Source of the DNA: CAVWQV01 sp963757115
GTDB taxonomy: Bacteria > Pseudomonadota > Alphaproteobacteria > Acetobacterales > Acetobacteraceae
DNA: 64,000 nucleotides
Direction of reading: 5' to 3'
NCBI GenBank assembly: GCA_963757115.1
Contig: CAVWQV010000002.1
Span: forward strand, 46,187 to 110,186
Position numbers and translations under genes: made by a program. Positions 16,895 to 27,557 of this stretch are shown here, one piece after another. The notes under the pieces are model-generated. The model was not told the DNA's origin and searched no databases. It saw nothing but the letters and a program-made list of their open reading frames with translations. The first letter of the stretch is position 1. Every line of letters begins with the position of its first letter.

Positions 16895-18355
16895 TCAGGC
16901 GATGTCGCGGTCGCTGTCGAGGAAAGCCAGCACGCGCTCCATCACCTCGCGCTTTGGATACATCGCGCCGAGCGCCCGGGCACGGGTGAGCGGATCGCTC
17001 GCGAAGAACCGCTCGTACAAGACTTGGCGACTGCCGAAGGACGTGCCGGCGACGTCCCACGCGAGGCGGAACAGCTTGACCCGCTCGCGCGCCGCCGTGG
17101 TGTCGGTCGCCAGGAACTGCTCGATGTCGCCAGCAAGCGGTCCCGTAAAGTCGGCCTCGCTCGGCGTGATGAGGAAGCTGCTCGACCCGATCAGATGCAG
17201 GATCTCCACCATACGCGGGTAAGCCGTCATGAAGAGATTGCGGGTGATCTCGATCGGCAGTTGGGCCGGCGTCATCACGCCCCACTCGTCGAGCGCGGCG
17301 TCCGCCTCCGCCGCGCGCATGCAGGCGCGCATCAGCTCCGTTTGCATCATCAGCTCGCCGATGCGGTCTTCCACATGCGGCAATTTGGAGTTGCCGAGCG
17401 TCTGCGTCATGAGGAGCGCGATGCCGAGCACAAACTCGCATTTGGCGAGATTTTTGGCGGCACCCTGATGCGCCGAATGCGCCGGCGAATGGGTGGCGTC
17501 GCCCGTCCGGTTCAGGCGGTCCACGTCGCCGAGCAGGAACACGCGCTCCCAGGGCACCAGGACGTCGTCGAAGAAGGCCACACAGTCCATTTCCTCGAAG
17601 CGCGACCCGAGCGGGCGATCGAAATGCGACCCGCCTTCATCGAAGCTGTCGCGGCACAGGAATTTCAGGCCCGCCGTATCGCAAGGGATCGCGAAGTTCA
17701 GCGCAAACGGGCTGTGTGGCTCGGCGTAGAGGCCGAGGCGTGGCGAGTAGACGGCGATCTCGTCCGACAGGGGCCCTAAGGTCGCGAGAATGCGCGCACC
17801 GTTGACCACCACGCCCGCGTCGGTTTCGCGCACCACGCGCAAGGCGGTGCCTTCCTCGAGATTGTACACCCCGGATACGGTTCGGCTACGCTGCAGGTTG
17901 ATCAGCGCGTGCGTGAGCGTGAGGTCGTTTTCCCGTATGTATTCATGGTAACGGCGCATGTTTTCGCCGAATTCGGGCCGCACTTCGCCGAAATAGGCAG
18001 CGGCGGCGGCCCAGGCGCTGAACGTGACGTTCATAAAGTCCGGGGTGCGGCCCATCATGCCGCATGTGGCGCGCGCCCAATGCAGCATCATCACACGGCG
18101 CTGGACCAGCTCATCGGCGGTGCGCGGAATGATGAAGGAATAGCCGACGCGCTCGCCCGTCGAGGGGGAGGGGAATGTCAGCTCGTCGATCAGCGCGGGG
18201 TCATGCTGCATCTCGTAGAGAGCGGCCACCGCGCGGGCGCCGCGACATAGGCCAGGATGAGCGGTGACGTCCTCGACCTGCTCGCCTCTGAGCCAGATAT
18301 TTCCTCGGCGCTCACGCAGCCCGGCGAGGTAGTCCCGACCCGTTCGCGCGCCCAT
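16895..18355 (-). CDS. HpaB-family flavin monooxygenase (4-hydroxyphenylacetate 3-hydroxylase-like)
   Basis: 486 residues from ATG 18355. The family start is RTGRDYLAGLRERRGNIWLR, followed by VTAHPGLCRGARAVAALYEM. The acyl-CoA-dehydrogenase-like fold is shown by VSGVYNLEEGTALRVVRETD and VPWERVFLLGDVDRLNR. In studied enzymes HpaB uses reduced FAD supplied by a separate reductase (HpaC); no such gene is in this window. 4-hydroxybutyryl-CoA dehydratase belongs to the same family, so the reaction is not certain. The long upstream open frame is read-through and not coding. Confidence 0.85.
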   Translation of the reverse strand: MGARTGRDYLAGLRERRGNIWLRGEQVEDVTAHPGLCRGARAVAALYEMQHDPALIDELTFPSPSTGERVGYSFIIPRTADELVQRRVMMLHWARATCGMMGRTPDFMNVTFSAWAAAAAYFGEVRPEFGENMRRYHEYIRENDLTLTHALINLQRSRTVSGVYNLEEGTALRVVRETDAGVVVNGARILATLGPLSDEIAVYSPRLGLYAEPHSPFALNFAIPCDTAGLKFLCRDSFDEGGSHFDRPLGSRFEEMDCVAFFDDVLVPWERVFLLGDVDRLNRTGDATHSPAHSAHQGAAKNLAKCEFVLGIALLMTQTLGNSKLPHVEDRIGELMMQTELMRACMRAAEADAALDEWGVMTPAQLPIEITRNLFMTAYPRMVEILHLIGSSSFLITPSEADFTGPLAGDIEQFLATDTTAARERVKLFRLAWDVAGTSFGSRQVLYERFFASDPLTRARALGAMYPKREVMERVLAFLDSDRDIA

Positions 18356-18507
18356 GCCCCGCTCCCGTTCTCCGGTTCGAGCGGAAAGCATGACATGAAA
18401 TCGGCCGCACCAGAAAACTGCCCCGGCTAGCGCTCCTTGCCGGGGCCGCATCGATCGCTGCGAGATTCGCTGCAGAAAACGCCCGGTCGACTCGGGCGAT
18501 GACGCCT

Positions 18508-18834
18508 TTACAGGCTGGAAGCGATCCATTCCTTGAGGCGGCTCTTCGGCAGCGCGCCTACTTGGGTGGCGGCCGGCTTGCCGTCCTTGAACAGGATCAG
18601 GGTCGGGACGCCGCGCACCGCGTAGTTGTTGGGGGTCATCGGATTGTCGTCGATGTTGACCTTGGCAACGGTCAGCTTGCCCTGCATCTCGCCGGCGATC
18701 TCCTCGAGCGCCGGACCGATCGCCCGGCAAGGGCCGCACCACTCGGCCCAGAAATCGACCAGCACCGGTCCCGGCGCTTTCAGCACGTCCGTCGCGAACG
18801 ACTGGTCGGTGACCGCTTTGGTATTCTCGCTCAT
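18508..18834 (-). CDS. trxA: Thioredoxin
   Basis: A 108-residue thioredoxin with active site WCGPC (FWAEWCGPCRAIGPAL) and the cis-proline loop RGVPTLILFKDG. It reduces cytoplasmic disulfides. It lies 18 bases after the end of addA, on the same strand, and so ends the tsaE-amgK-murU-addB-addA-trxA operon, as is common in Alphaproteobacteria. Confidence 0.97.
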   Translation of the reverse strand: MSENTKAVTDQSFATDVLKAPGPVLVDFWAEWCGPCRAIGPALEEIAGEMQGKLTVAKVNIDDNPMTPNNYAVRGVPTLILFKDGKPAATQVGALPKSRLKEWIASSL

Positions 18835-18852
18835 GGGTCGCCTTTCGTCATG

Positions 18853-21800
18853 TCATTGCTGCCGCAAGTGGGGCGCGGCCGGATGGCGATCAAGCGTGAA
18901 GGCCGCTCCCGGGGCATGCGCGTCGAGCAGGACGTCGGGCAGCATGACAACCCGCGCCGCGCGGGTCCAGACCAGCGCGCACTGTACCGGCCGATCGCCG
19001 AACACGCCTCGCAGCACAGCCCGGTAGGCCGCCAACTGACGCAGATACAGCCTGGGTGTCCGCTCCGGCGTGTCCGGCGGGTCGCGGTTGGTTTTGAAGT
19101 CGGCCAGCAGCACGCGATCGGGTAATACCGCGAGCCGGTCCACCACGCCGCCCACAACTGCGCCGGACACCAGGCCGGTCAGCGGCACCTCGGCCCGGCT
19201 ACCGGGGCCGAACAACGGGGCCAGATCGGCGTGCTGGAGGATTGCGAGCGTTTCGTCGGCGATGGCGACCGTTTCGCCATCGGGCAACCCGCTTGCCGTG
19301 CGCGGAAAGCCAGAGCTGTGCGGCCTGCTCTCGGCCCCGCTCGGGAAGTGCGGGAAGGTGCTGCAGCAGTGCATGGATGAGCCGGCCGCGCTCGAAGCGT
19401 TCGCCGCTGTGCCGGGGTGCGAGGGGCGAGGCGGCCTGCGGGACCGGACCGAGCGCGCCGCCTTCGGGCCGGCTCGGCGCCAGCGGAAGAGGCCGATCGG
19501 GCTCGGAAGGCGGCGGAGCCGGCTGCCAGAGCGGTGCGGCACCGATCCAGGCGGGGAGTGGCGGAGCCGGCCCGATGACCGGGGCGCGGTCCGGCTCGGG
19601 CAAGCTCAGCTGCGGCGCTTGGAGCCGCACGGCTGGCCCCCATTCGTTGAACGGAACCTCATCGGCGCCGAGCGCGGCGAACCCGCCGCGGATCAAGTTG
19701 TACCAAGAGGTTTCGGGCGGCTCGGATTTCGGCGCCCAGCCGCACACGACCAGCCGGTCTTCGGCGCGCGTGAGGGCGACGTAAAGCAAGCGATTGTGCT
19801 CCGCCGCAGCAAGCGCGCGAAGCCGGTCGCGCACCCGGTGCGTCGCGCCGCAGCTGATTTCCTTGCGCGGCGTCCAAAGCGGGACGTCCACCCCGCTCAC
19901 GGGGTCCGGGGCCCAGAGCAGGGCGTAGTCGTCCGGCGGCAACGCGGTGGTGTCGGGCAGGATCACGAGCGGGGCCTGCAAGCCCTTCGCGCCATGCACG
20001 GTCATGACGCGGACAACGTCGCCCGCGCTCTCCGCTTCCCGCTTCACCTCTGAGCCGGACTGGCGCAGCCAGTGGACGAACCCCTGCAAGGCGGGCGGAT
20101 GACTGCGCGCGTAGGCAAGTGCGGCGTGGAGCAGCTCATCCACCGGCTCGGCCGCTTCCGGCCCCAGCCGTCCAAACAGCCTCGCCCGTCCCCCGAGCGG
20201 CCCGAGCGCCTCGGCCAGCAAGGCGTGGGGCGGCAGGAAATCGACGCGGGCCAGCAGCTTCTCGATGAACCGTGCGGCCGCCTCCCAGCTTGGGCGCTCG
20301 GCCGCGCGCTGTCGGAGCGTGACCCAGAGCGAACTCGACCGCCCGACTGCGAGTGCCAGAAGGTCATCGTCGGTGAGGCCGCCGAGCGGGCTCGTCAGCA
20401 CGGCAGCAAGCGAAAGGTCGTCGCCGGGCAGCAGCAATGCGTCGCACAGGGCGAGGAGGTCCTGCACTGCCGGCTGTTCGGTCAGCATCAGCCGATCGAG
20501 CCCGGCAACCGGGACGGAGCGCGCCTTCAATGCCTTGACGAGGGCGCGAGCAAACGCGTTGCGACGGCGGACCAGGACCAGCACATCCCCTGGCGCGAGC
20601 GGACGGTCGCGGCTCGGCAAAAGCACGCCGCCGCCCGTCTGGTCGTGGATCCAGCCTGCAAGCGTTTCGGCCAAACGTTGCGGCGCGGAGATCTGCCCGA
20701 GGTAGCCGTCGGGCACGGACCACGGCTCGGCGGCTTCGGGTTCCGGGCGCGGCGCCAACGGCCAAAACTCCACCGATCCCGCTTGCCCCGCGCGGTCGGC
20801 GAAGTGCTGCAAGGTTTCGCCGGGGGCGACGACCCCGCTGGCGCGCCTCCGGCTGGGCGAATACGGCGTCGACCAGGGCGAGCACCGGCGAGGTGGAGCG
20901 GAAGGAGACGTCGAGCTGCACGTTGCGCCAGGGCTCGCCGGCGTCCCTGACCCGCTGCCCGAGTGCGGTCCGTTCGCGGTCGAATCCAGCCGCGTCCGCG
21001 CCCTGGAAAGCGTAGATCGACTGCTTGCGGTCACCGACGGCGAACGCGGTGCGCCCCGATTTGGCCGCCCCTTCGCCGGCGAAGAACTCGCCGATCAGCG
21101 CCTGTGCGATGCGCCATTGCGCCGGCGCCGTGTCCTGCACCTCGTCCAGCAGTAGGTGATCAAGCCCGCCGTCGAGCTTGTAGAGCACCCAGGCGGCGCC
21201 GGGATCGACCAGCAAGTCAGAGGTGCGGCCGATCAGGTCGTCGTAGTCGAGCTGCGCCGAGTCGTCCTTGCGCTCGGCGTAGGCGTCGAGCACGGGTCTG
21301 GCGAGCGTCACCAACGCCGCCGAGGCCTCGGCCACGCGCCGGGCGCAGCGATCATCCTCCACCCGAGCGATACGATCGGCTTCGGCCAGGAACAAGCCGG
21401 CCAGCGCGGGGTGCTTGGCCGCAAGCCTCCCGTTGACGAAGCCGCTCGCATCGCGGGGCTTGCCGTCGGCGCGGAGGAAGTAGTCGCGCCACTGGTCCCA
21501 GCCGGCCGCGCGCCGGGCGGCATCGGCGGCAAGCCAGTCCAGCATCGCCCCGCTCCGTTCGGCGCATTTGGCCGAGCCATGCTGTTGGACATGCGTGGCA
21601 GCTTGCCGCAGCGCCGGCTCTCCCGGCCACGACGCCGCGGCGGCGATCAGGCTGGCCTCGTCCTGGTCGGCGCCGCCGAGCGCACGCCGCTGCGCGGCAG
21701 CGAGGTCGGGCAGCCCGCGCGCGCGGGCCAGACGCTCGCGGTCGCTCCCGAGCTCCGCAACCAGACGCCCGAATGCATCGAGGGCGACAAGCCCGGCGAG

Positions 21801-22337
21801 GCCGTCAAGCGCCGCCCGGGCTTCGGGGGAAACCGCATGGGCCAGCATGTGCTCGCGCGCGTCTCGCAGCGCCTCGGCCGTGTCGCGGTCCTCGATCAGG
21901 CGGAAGTGCGGCGAGATGCGCGCCTCGAGCGGGAAGCGGCGCAGCAGCGACTGGCAGAAGGCGTGGATGGTGCCGATCCGCGCGCCGCCGGGCAGGTCGA
22001 GCACCTGCGCGAACAGCGCGCGTGCCCGGTTGCGTGCCTCCGGGCTGGCAGGGACATGCAGGCGGCCGAGTTCGGCGTCGAGCGCGTCGTCGCTCATGCT
22101 CACCCACCGGCCGAGCCTGCCATGCAGCCGGTTGGCCATTTCGGCGGCGGCGGCCTTAGTGAAGGTGAGGCACTGGATGCGCGCGGGATCGGCCCCCGCG
22201 AGCATGAGGCGAAGCAGCCGGTCGGTCAGCAGCTTGGTCTTGCCGGAGCCCGCCGAGGCGGCGACGAAGGCCGACGTGGCGGGGTCGGACGCCTCCGCCT
22301 GCGCCCGGTTGGCGCGCTGTCGGGCGCCCTGGCTCAA
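18853..22337 (-). CDS. addA: Double-strand break repair helicase AddA (two frameshifts)
   Basis: UvrD-type helicase/nuclease subunit of the AddAB complex that processes broken DNA ends for RecA. It spans about 1161 codons, normal for alphaproteobacterial AddA, but in three frames. Segment 1 has Walker A AASAGSGKT, LTFTKAAAAEMANRL, LLLDEVQDTAPAQW and DRKQSIYAFQGAD. After about 20850, segment 2 has VMTVHGAKGLQAPLVIL and LLYVALTRAEDRLVV. After about 19290, segment 3 has the nuclease motif LLADFKTNRDPP. The likely start is TTG 22337, with GGAGGA upstream and a TTGA overlap with the addB stop; ATG 22361 is the alternative. Confidence 0.9.
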
Positions 22338-25289
22338 CCGGCATCCTCCGCCTGCGCCCACTCGGCCACGCGCGCAAGCTGGGCGTAGTGAGAGAAGCGC
22401 GGCGCCTCGCCCGGGCGCGGCTGCGCGAGGTAGGGGCGGGCCGGGTCGTCATAAGCGTCGACCAGCGCCAGAAGCTTCTCCCGCGCGACGCTCACTCCTT
22501 CGGCGACCGAGCCGTTCTTGAACAGCGGGCACGCGGCGCCGGGCACGAAGCCGCCGGAAAGCCGCCAATAGGTCAGCTCGCCGCTCGGAGCGGCGAAGTC
22601 CGGGCCGAACGCACCCGCCTCCGCCATCACCGCCTCCAGCGGGAGTTGCGGCGCGAAGCCGTCATCGACCGTGCTCTGCGCCGGCGGCGCGCCGGTCTTG
22701 TAATCAATGATGACGAGCTTCCCATCCGGCCGGCGTTCGATCCGGTCGGCCCGGCCACGGAGCGTGAACGCGCCGCCCGGCCGCTCGAAACGCCATTCGC
22801 CGGACGCCTCCGTCGCCAGCGCCGTAGGGGCCGCCCCGCGGCGGCGCTCCGCCTCGTGCGCCGCGACCCAGGCCGCGATCCGGACGAAGCGCGGCGCCCA
22901 CCAGGCGATCAGCCCCTCGCGCAGACGCGCGTCGAGCAGCACGCTCAGCATGGCCTCGCGCAGCTGGTGGGCCGCGTCCGCCGGCCAGTCAGTGCCATGG
23001 CGGCGCAGAAAGCGGTACAGCCCGGCATGGGCCAGCTCGCCATAGCGGGCGGCGTCGGCCGGCTCATCGAGCGGGTCGAGCGCGCGAAGGCCGAGGATGT
23101 GCCGGGCATGGATCGCGTACGGGTCGCGCAGCCAGGTCTCGATCTCGGTCACGCTGAGGCTTCGCGGGCGCAGGTGCACGTCCGGCCGCGGCCTGGGTGC
23201 CGGCGCCGGCACGGGCGGCCCGACCGGCTGGTCTACTTGCCGCGCCCAAACCGTAGCAGGATGCGTTGCGACGGCCTGGTCCTGCCCGGCCAGAAAGGCG
23301 GCGAGCCGCGTGAGCCAGCGCGACGGGACGGAGGGCGCGCCATCCCGGCGGCGCGGGGCCGAGAGCACGACCTCCGTGCCGCGCAGGCGGCGCCCACGAA
23401 GTCGTGCGCCGACTGGCCCACCCTGGCCTCCGGCGAGGGCAGGCCGATGCGCTCGCGCATCCGCCGGCTGAGCCACGGGCCGGGGTCGGCAGCGGGCGGC
23501 CAGACGCCCTCGCAGAGGCCGCCGAGGACCGCGGTATCCACCGATTGCAGCCGGGCTTCCAGCAGGCCCCAGATGAACACCCGCGGGTGCTCGGCGCCGG
23601 TGCGTCCGCGAAGCGCGCGCCGCGTCCGCACCACGACGCCTTCCAGCACTGCCTCCAGCAGCGCGGGCAGCCGCTCGATCGGCTGGTCCGGCAACTGCGG
23701 CAGCACATGGAGAATGGCGGCCAAGTGGGTCGCTAGCGCCTCGCCCTCCTCGCCCGACCAAAGCCGCTCCGCGCCGGGGGTGGTCTCGGTCGCAGCCAGG
23801 TGCTCGGCCGAGGCGATCAGCGCCCGTAGCGCTTCGGCCGGTCGCGCGAGGGCGGCCGCGCTGGCGATGCGCAGTGCGGGGGCGAGGCAGGTCTCGAGCT
23901 GGGCCAGAAACTCCGCCGCCGCCTCCCGATAGGAGGACTTCGTGCGATCCACCGCCTCGCGCAGCCGGGTCAGGCCGGGGGCGGGCGCGGCCCGCGCAGC
24001 GCGGCGCGCTCCAGGGCGCGGGCGGCGCGGCGGCACGCAGCCGGGCTCAAGCCGGCCGCCGCAAGCGGATGCTTCAGCAGAGACAGAAGCGGCACCGGAG
24101 CCAGTTCGGCCGCGACCGCGTGCGTCAGCAAGCGGAGGAACACGGCGGGCGGCGTATCGGCGAGCTTCTCGCCGGCGCTGTCGTCGGCAACCACCCCGTA
24201 GCGCTCCAGTTCCGCCGCGACCCGGCCGGCGAGGTCGCGATCGGGGGTGACAAGGGCCGCCACCCGGCCCGGCTGCTCGAGCGCGCCGCGCAGGATCAGG
24301 GCGATTGCCACCGCCTCCTCCTGCTGGTCCGCGGCTTGGAGGCGTGACATCCCGTCTACGGAGGCGCGGGGCGCGGTTCGCCACGTGGCCAAAGCTCCGG
24401 CAGGGAGCAGCGCGGCGGACAATGTATCGCCGCGCCCCGCGTCGAAGCTGTCGCGGCGAGAACTGGGCCATGTGCGCACGTCAGCCCGCGTTGCGCCGAG
24501 GCCGGCCAGGAGGGCGCGCATCCCGGCCTGCGGGTGCGACGGCTCCATCGCCTGCCAGGCAGCCTCCTCCATGTCGAGATCGAGCCCGGGCAGCACGACG
24601 GCACCCCGCTTCGCCCGCGCGACGCTCCCCATCATTCGCGCGACCGCGGGCACCGCACCCGTCGCACCAGCGATCAGCACCGGCTCGCCGGGCGGGTCGG
24701 CTTCCCAGGCAGCGGCCTGCGCGCGAAGCAACGCCGCCTGGCGCGCGGCAGGGTTCATCAGGTTGCGTTCGGCGAGCCAGGCGGGCCAGGCCGCCGTGAC
24801 GATCTCCAGGAACGTCAGCGTCTGCTGCCAGTGCTGGGCGTGTTCGGGGTCCGCCGCGTCCGGCAAGCGCGCCGCCAAGTCCACCTCGGCCAGCTCCGCT
24901 TCATCCATCAGCGCCGCCAGCTCCATCGCGAGCGGCCAGGCGCGGTCAGCCGTACGCGGCGCCCCCCCGATCCCGCGCATGCCGAGGATCAGGCGCGTGA
25001 GTGCCGCGAGCCGCTCGGGCGCCGGGACCGCCGGCGGCAGCTCGAGCGCGCCGGCCAGCGCCAGGGGCGCCTCGTCGAGCGCCCCGAAGCCGATGATGCG
25101 CGGCAGCAGGAGCGGCTTGCCGTCGCTCACCCGAAGGAACGCCTCGGACAGCGCGCGCGCGGCACGGCGGGTGGGCAGCAGGATCATGCCGTGAGCGGCG
25201 TCGAGCGGGTCGGCCCCGGCGCGGGCAAGCCAGGCAGCCGCCACCTCGTCGAGGAAGCGGCGATGCGGCGGAATGGTGAACAGGTTCAC
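22334..25289 (-). CDS. addB: Double-strand break repair protein AddB (two frameshifts)
   Basis: Inactivated-helicase and nuclease subunit of AddAB. It begins MNLFTIPPHRRFLDEVAAAW and reaches GMILLPTRRAARALSEAFLR, typical of alphaproteobacterial AddB. The frame changes near 23990 (in a run of Cs) to a segment with EHPRVFIWGLLEARLQSVD and LGGLCEGVWPP, then again near 23385 to one with LSVTEIETWLRDPYAIHAR and the nuclease core FTLRGRADRIERRPDGKLVI followed by DYKTG. The summed length of about 985 codons is normal. The start overlaps the murU stop by 4 bases and the stop overlaps addA. Confidence 0.9.
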
Positions 25290-26029
25290 CTTGTCTCACC
25301 CGTGATGCCGATCTGCAGAAGCGATTCGGCATCGGACAGGTCGGACGGGGTGGAAAGGTGGAACCATAGCCCGTCATGCACGACAGCCCGGAGCCGCCCG
25401 GCCGCAATTGCCCGATCCCAGAGGAGGTTCATGCTGAACGCCCCTTCGGGCGCGTCCTGAAGCAGGGCCGCGGTGCAGAGCTGCACCCCGGCATAGGTGT
25501 AGGGCACCACCTCGCGCTCCCGCCGGCGACGGGGCGCCCCAAGCTTGTCGAGCGCGAAGTCGCCGAAGCCGACATCGGCATGCACCTGGAAAGTCCGATG
25601 CACCAGCAGCACGCCGTCGAGTGCGGCCGGGTCAAATGCCCCCGCGAGCCGGCCGAGTGCGGGGCTCGGGCCATCCGCCCAGAACGCGTCCCCGTTCACC
25701 ACGAAGAACGGCTCGGACCCGAGCAGCGGCAGGGCAGCACGCACCGCACCGCCGGTGTCGAGCAGGGCGGCTTCCCGCAGCAGCACGGTGGGCGGGCCGT
25801 CGCCGGCGGCGGCCCGTGCCTCGAGGTGGGCGGCCACGCGGTCGGCCTGCCAATGGGCGTTGACCACCACCCGGGCGATGCCGGCTTCCTGCAGCCGGTC
25901 GAGCCCGTGATCGAGCAATGCACGCCCGCCGAGCGGGAGCAGTGCCTTGGCGGTTTCGGCGGTAAGCGGGCGCATCCGCGTGCCGAGACCGGCGGCGAGC
26001 AGCATGGCGGTGCGCGGCCGCACGCTCAT
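25286..26029 (-). CDS. murU: MurNAc-1-phosphate uridylyltransferase
   Basis: A 247-residue nucleotidyltransferase from ATG 26029. It shows the family signature AMLLAAGLGTRMRPLTAETA with Lys in KALLPLGGRALLDHG, and the metal-binding Asp in FFVVNGDAFW. In the known cell-wall recycling route MurU makes UDP-MurNAc from the AmgK product. The start ATG overlaps the amgK TGA (ATGA). The next gene, addB, also overlaps, so translation is probably coupled. The specific substrate is inferred from the gene pair, because related sugar nucleotidyltransferases share these motifs. Confidence 0.88.
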   Translation of the reverse strand: MSVRPRTAMLLAAGLGTRMRPLTAETAKALLPLGGRALLDHGLDRLQEAGIARVVVNAHWQADRVAAHLEARAAAGDGPPTVLLREAALLDTGGAVRAALPLLGSEPFFVVNGDAFWADGPSPALGRLAGAFDPAALDGVLLVHRTFQVHADVGFGDFALDKLGAPRRRREREVVPYTYAGVQLCTAALLQDAPEGAFSMNLLWDRAIAAGRLRAVVHDGLWFHLSTPSDLSDAESLLQIGITGETR

Positions 26030-27033
26030 GACGCGAATGCCGGGGGGGTGCCCCGTCGGGGGTTGCCCCGTCGCTCGGGCGGGATCCACCGATCGACCGC
26101 TCGGGCGAGCGGGGCTGCGGCCGGGTGCCGAAGCGCGTCGTCCAGCAACTGCCACGTCCGAGGGCCGTGGGCGAGGTAGTGCATCTTGCCGTCCCGCTGC
26201 GCGAGGCGGACCCATTGGCCCGCGACCCTGAGATGGCGCTGGGCGGCGCAGACGGCGAGTGCGGCGCGCAACTCCCCCTGATCCAACTCCGGCCGCAACC
26301 GGAGGAAGCGCGTGACGGCACGCTCGGCGAGCGCCGGCCGGATGTCCCGCCGGGTGTCTTGGACCAACGAGGCAAGATCGTAGGCGGGGTGACCCACGGC
26401 CGCGCTCTGGAAGTCGAGCACGCCGATGCGGCGGAGGCCCGCCCGGTCCGGCAGCCACATGAGGTTGCCGGCGAAGAAGTCGCGATGGACGAACACCGGG
26501 TCCGCCGCCGCCAGGGGCGCAAGCATCTCGCCGAGGGCCGCGGCAAATTCGGCCCGCGCCGCCCCGGGTGCCGGGGCGCCCCAAGCGGCCGGCCACCACC
26601 AGTCGAACAGCGTCCCGAGCGCGGTCGCCGTCATCGCCGCCGGGTCCCACGCCGGAAAATCGGCAGCCGCCGGCGCACGCTGGATCGCCGCGAGCACGTC
26701 TACCGCGGCGTCGATCAACTCCGCTTCCGTATCCGGCGACAGCAGGGCGGCGAGAAGACCGTCGCCAAAATCCTCGAGCAGGAGGAACCCCGCCTCGGCG
26801 TCGGCAGCGAGGACGGCTGGGGTGGACACCCCGATGGCCGCGAGATGGGCGGCGACGCGGACAAACGGCCGCACGTCCTCTGGCGGCGGGGCATCCATCA
26901 GCACCGCGCGGTGCGGGCCGCCCTGGAGCCGCCAATAGCGGCGGAAGCTCGCATCGGAGGCCAAGGGCATCATCGCAGCATCGGCGTAGCCATGCGCGGT
27001 TAAGAAGTGGTGGACGGCCGCGTCGCGGGTCAC
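26026..27033 (-). CDS. amgK: N-acetylmuramate/N-acetylglucosamine kinase
   Basis: A 335-residue aminoglycoside-phosphotransferase-fold kinase. It has SDASFRRYWRLQG (nucleotide-binding), GFLLLEDFGDGLL, the catalytic loop VFVHRDFFAGNLMWLPDRAG (Asp in HRDFFAGN), and the metal-binding IGVLDFQSAAVGHPAYDLAS (DFQ). AmgK phosphorylates MurNAc or GlcNAc at the anomeric position in peptidoglycan recycling, known in Pseudomonas and Caulobacter. Pairing with murU supports the call. It overlaps tsaE at its start and murU at its end by 4 bases each. Confidence 0.9.
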   Translation of the reverse strand: MTRDAAVHHFLTAHGYADAAMMPLASDASFRRYWRLQGGPHRAVLMDAPPPEDVRPFVRVAAHLAAIGVSTPAVLAADAEAGFLLLEDFGDGLLAALLSPDTEAELIDAAVDVLAAIQRAPAAADFPAWDPAAMTATALGTLFDWWWPAAWGAPAPGAARAEFAAALGEMLAPLAAADPVFVHRDFFAGNLMWLPDRAGLRRIGVLDFQSAAVGHPAYDLASLVQDTRRDIRPALAERAVTRFLRLRPELDQGELRAALAVCAAQRHLRVAGQWVRLAQRDGKMHYLAHGPRTWQLLDDALRHPAAAPLARAVDRWIPPERRGNPRRGTPPAFAS

Positions 27034-27494
27034 GCCCGGAGTGATCCGAGCCGGTCCGGCCAGCCGGTCAGCCGCGCGGCGCGGGCTGCCGCAGACACCG
27101 GACGGAGCGCGATCTCAAGGGCGTCGGGCGGGCGGAGCGGGCCCAGCCGGTCGGGCCACTCCACCAGCACCACATCCCCCAGCAGCTCGTCCCAGCCGAG
27201 CTCCGCGAGGCCGGCCGGACCATCGAGGCGCCACAAGTCGAAATGATGCGCCGTGAAGTGCGGCAGAACGTAGCTTTGCACCAAGGTGAAAGTAGGGCTC
27301 GGCACGTCCAGCGCCGGGTCGCCGGAGGCGGCGCGGAGGAAGGCGCGGGCGAACGCCGTCTTGCCCGCTCCGAGCGGCCCTTCAAGCAGGATCGCGTCGC
27401 CGGCGTGCGCAAGTTCGGCCACCGACCCGGCCAGCGCTTCCGTCGCCGCGAGATCGGGCAATTCGCGGAGCAGCGGGTCGGGCCGGGACGTCAT
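27030..27494 (-). CDS. tsaE: tRNA threonylcarbamoyladenosine biosynthesis ATPase TsaE
   Basis: 154 residues from ATG 27494. The P-loop LEGPLGAGKTAFARAFLRA (about 39-57), then SPTFTLVQSYVL, HFDLWRLDGP and VLVEWPDRLG match TsaE. It works with TsaB (37184) and TsaD to make the t6A base of ANN-decoding tRNAs. It is the first gene of the amgK-murU-addB-addA-trxA operon. Its start lies 63 bases from the divergent reductase gene at 27558, so a two-way promoter sits between them. Confidence 0.93.
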   Translation of the reverse strand: MTSRPDPLLRELPDLAATEALAGSVAELAHAGDAILLEGPLGAGKTAFARAFLRAASGDPALDVPSPTFTLVQSYVLPHFTAHHFDLWRLDGPAGLAELGWDELLGDVVLVEWPDRLGPLRPPDALEIALRPVSAAARAARLTGWPDRLGSLRA

Positions 27495-27557
27495 CACTCG
27501 GCAATCTGCCGCAGCACCCAATTCGCGCACAATCGGCGGTCTCGCTAAGCAGGCGGC

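Noticed and set aside
16895..18742. Long N-terminal extension of the HpaB-family protein up to 18742
   Set aside because: It runs through trxA in the wrong frame; the family start RTGRDYLAGLRERRG fixes the start at 18355.
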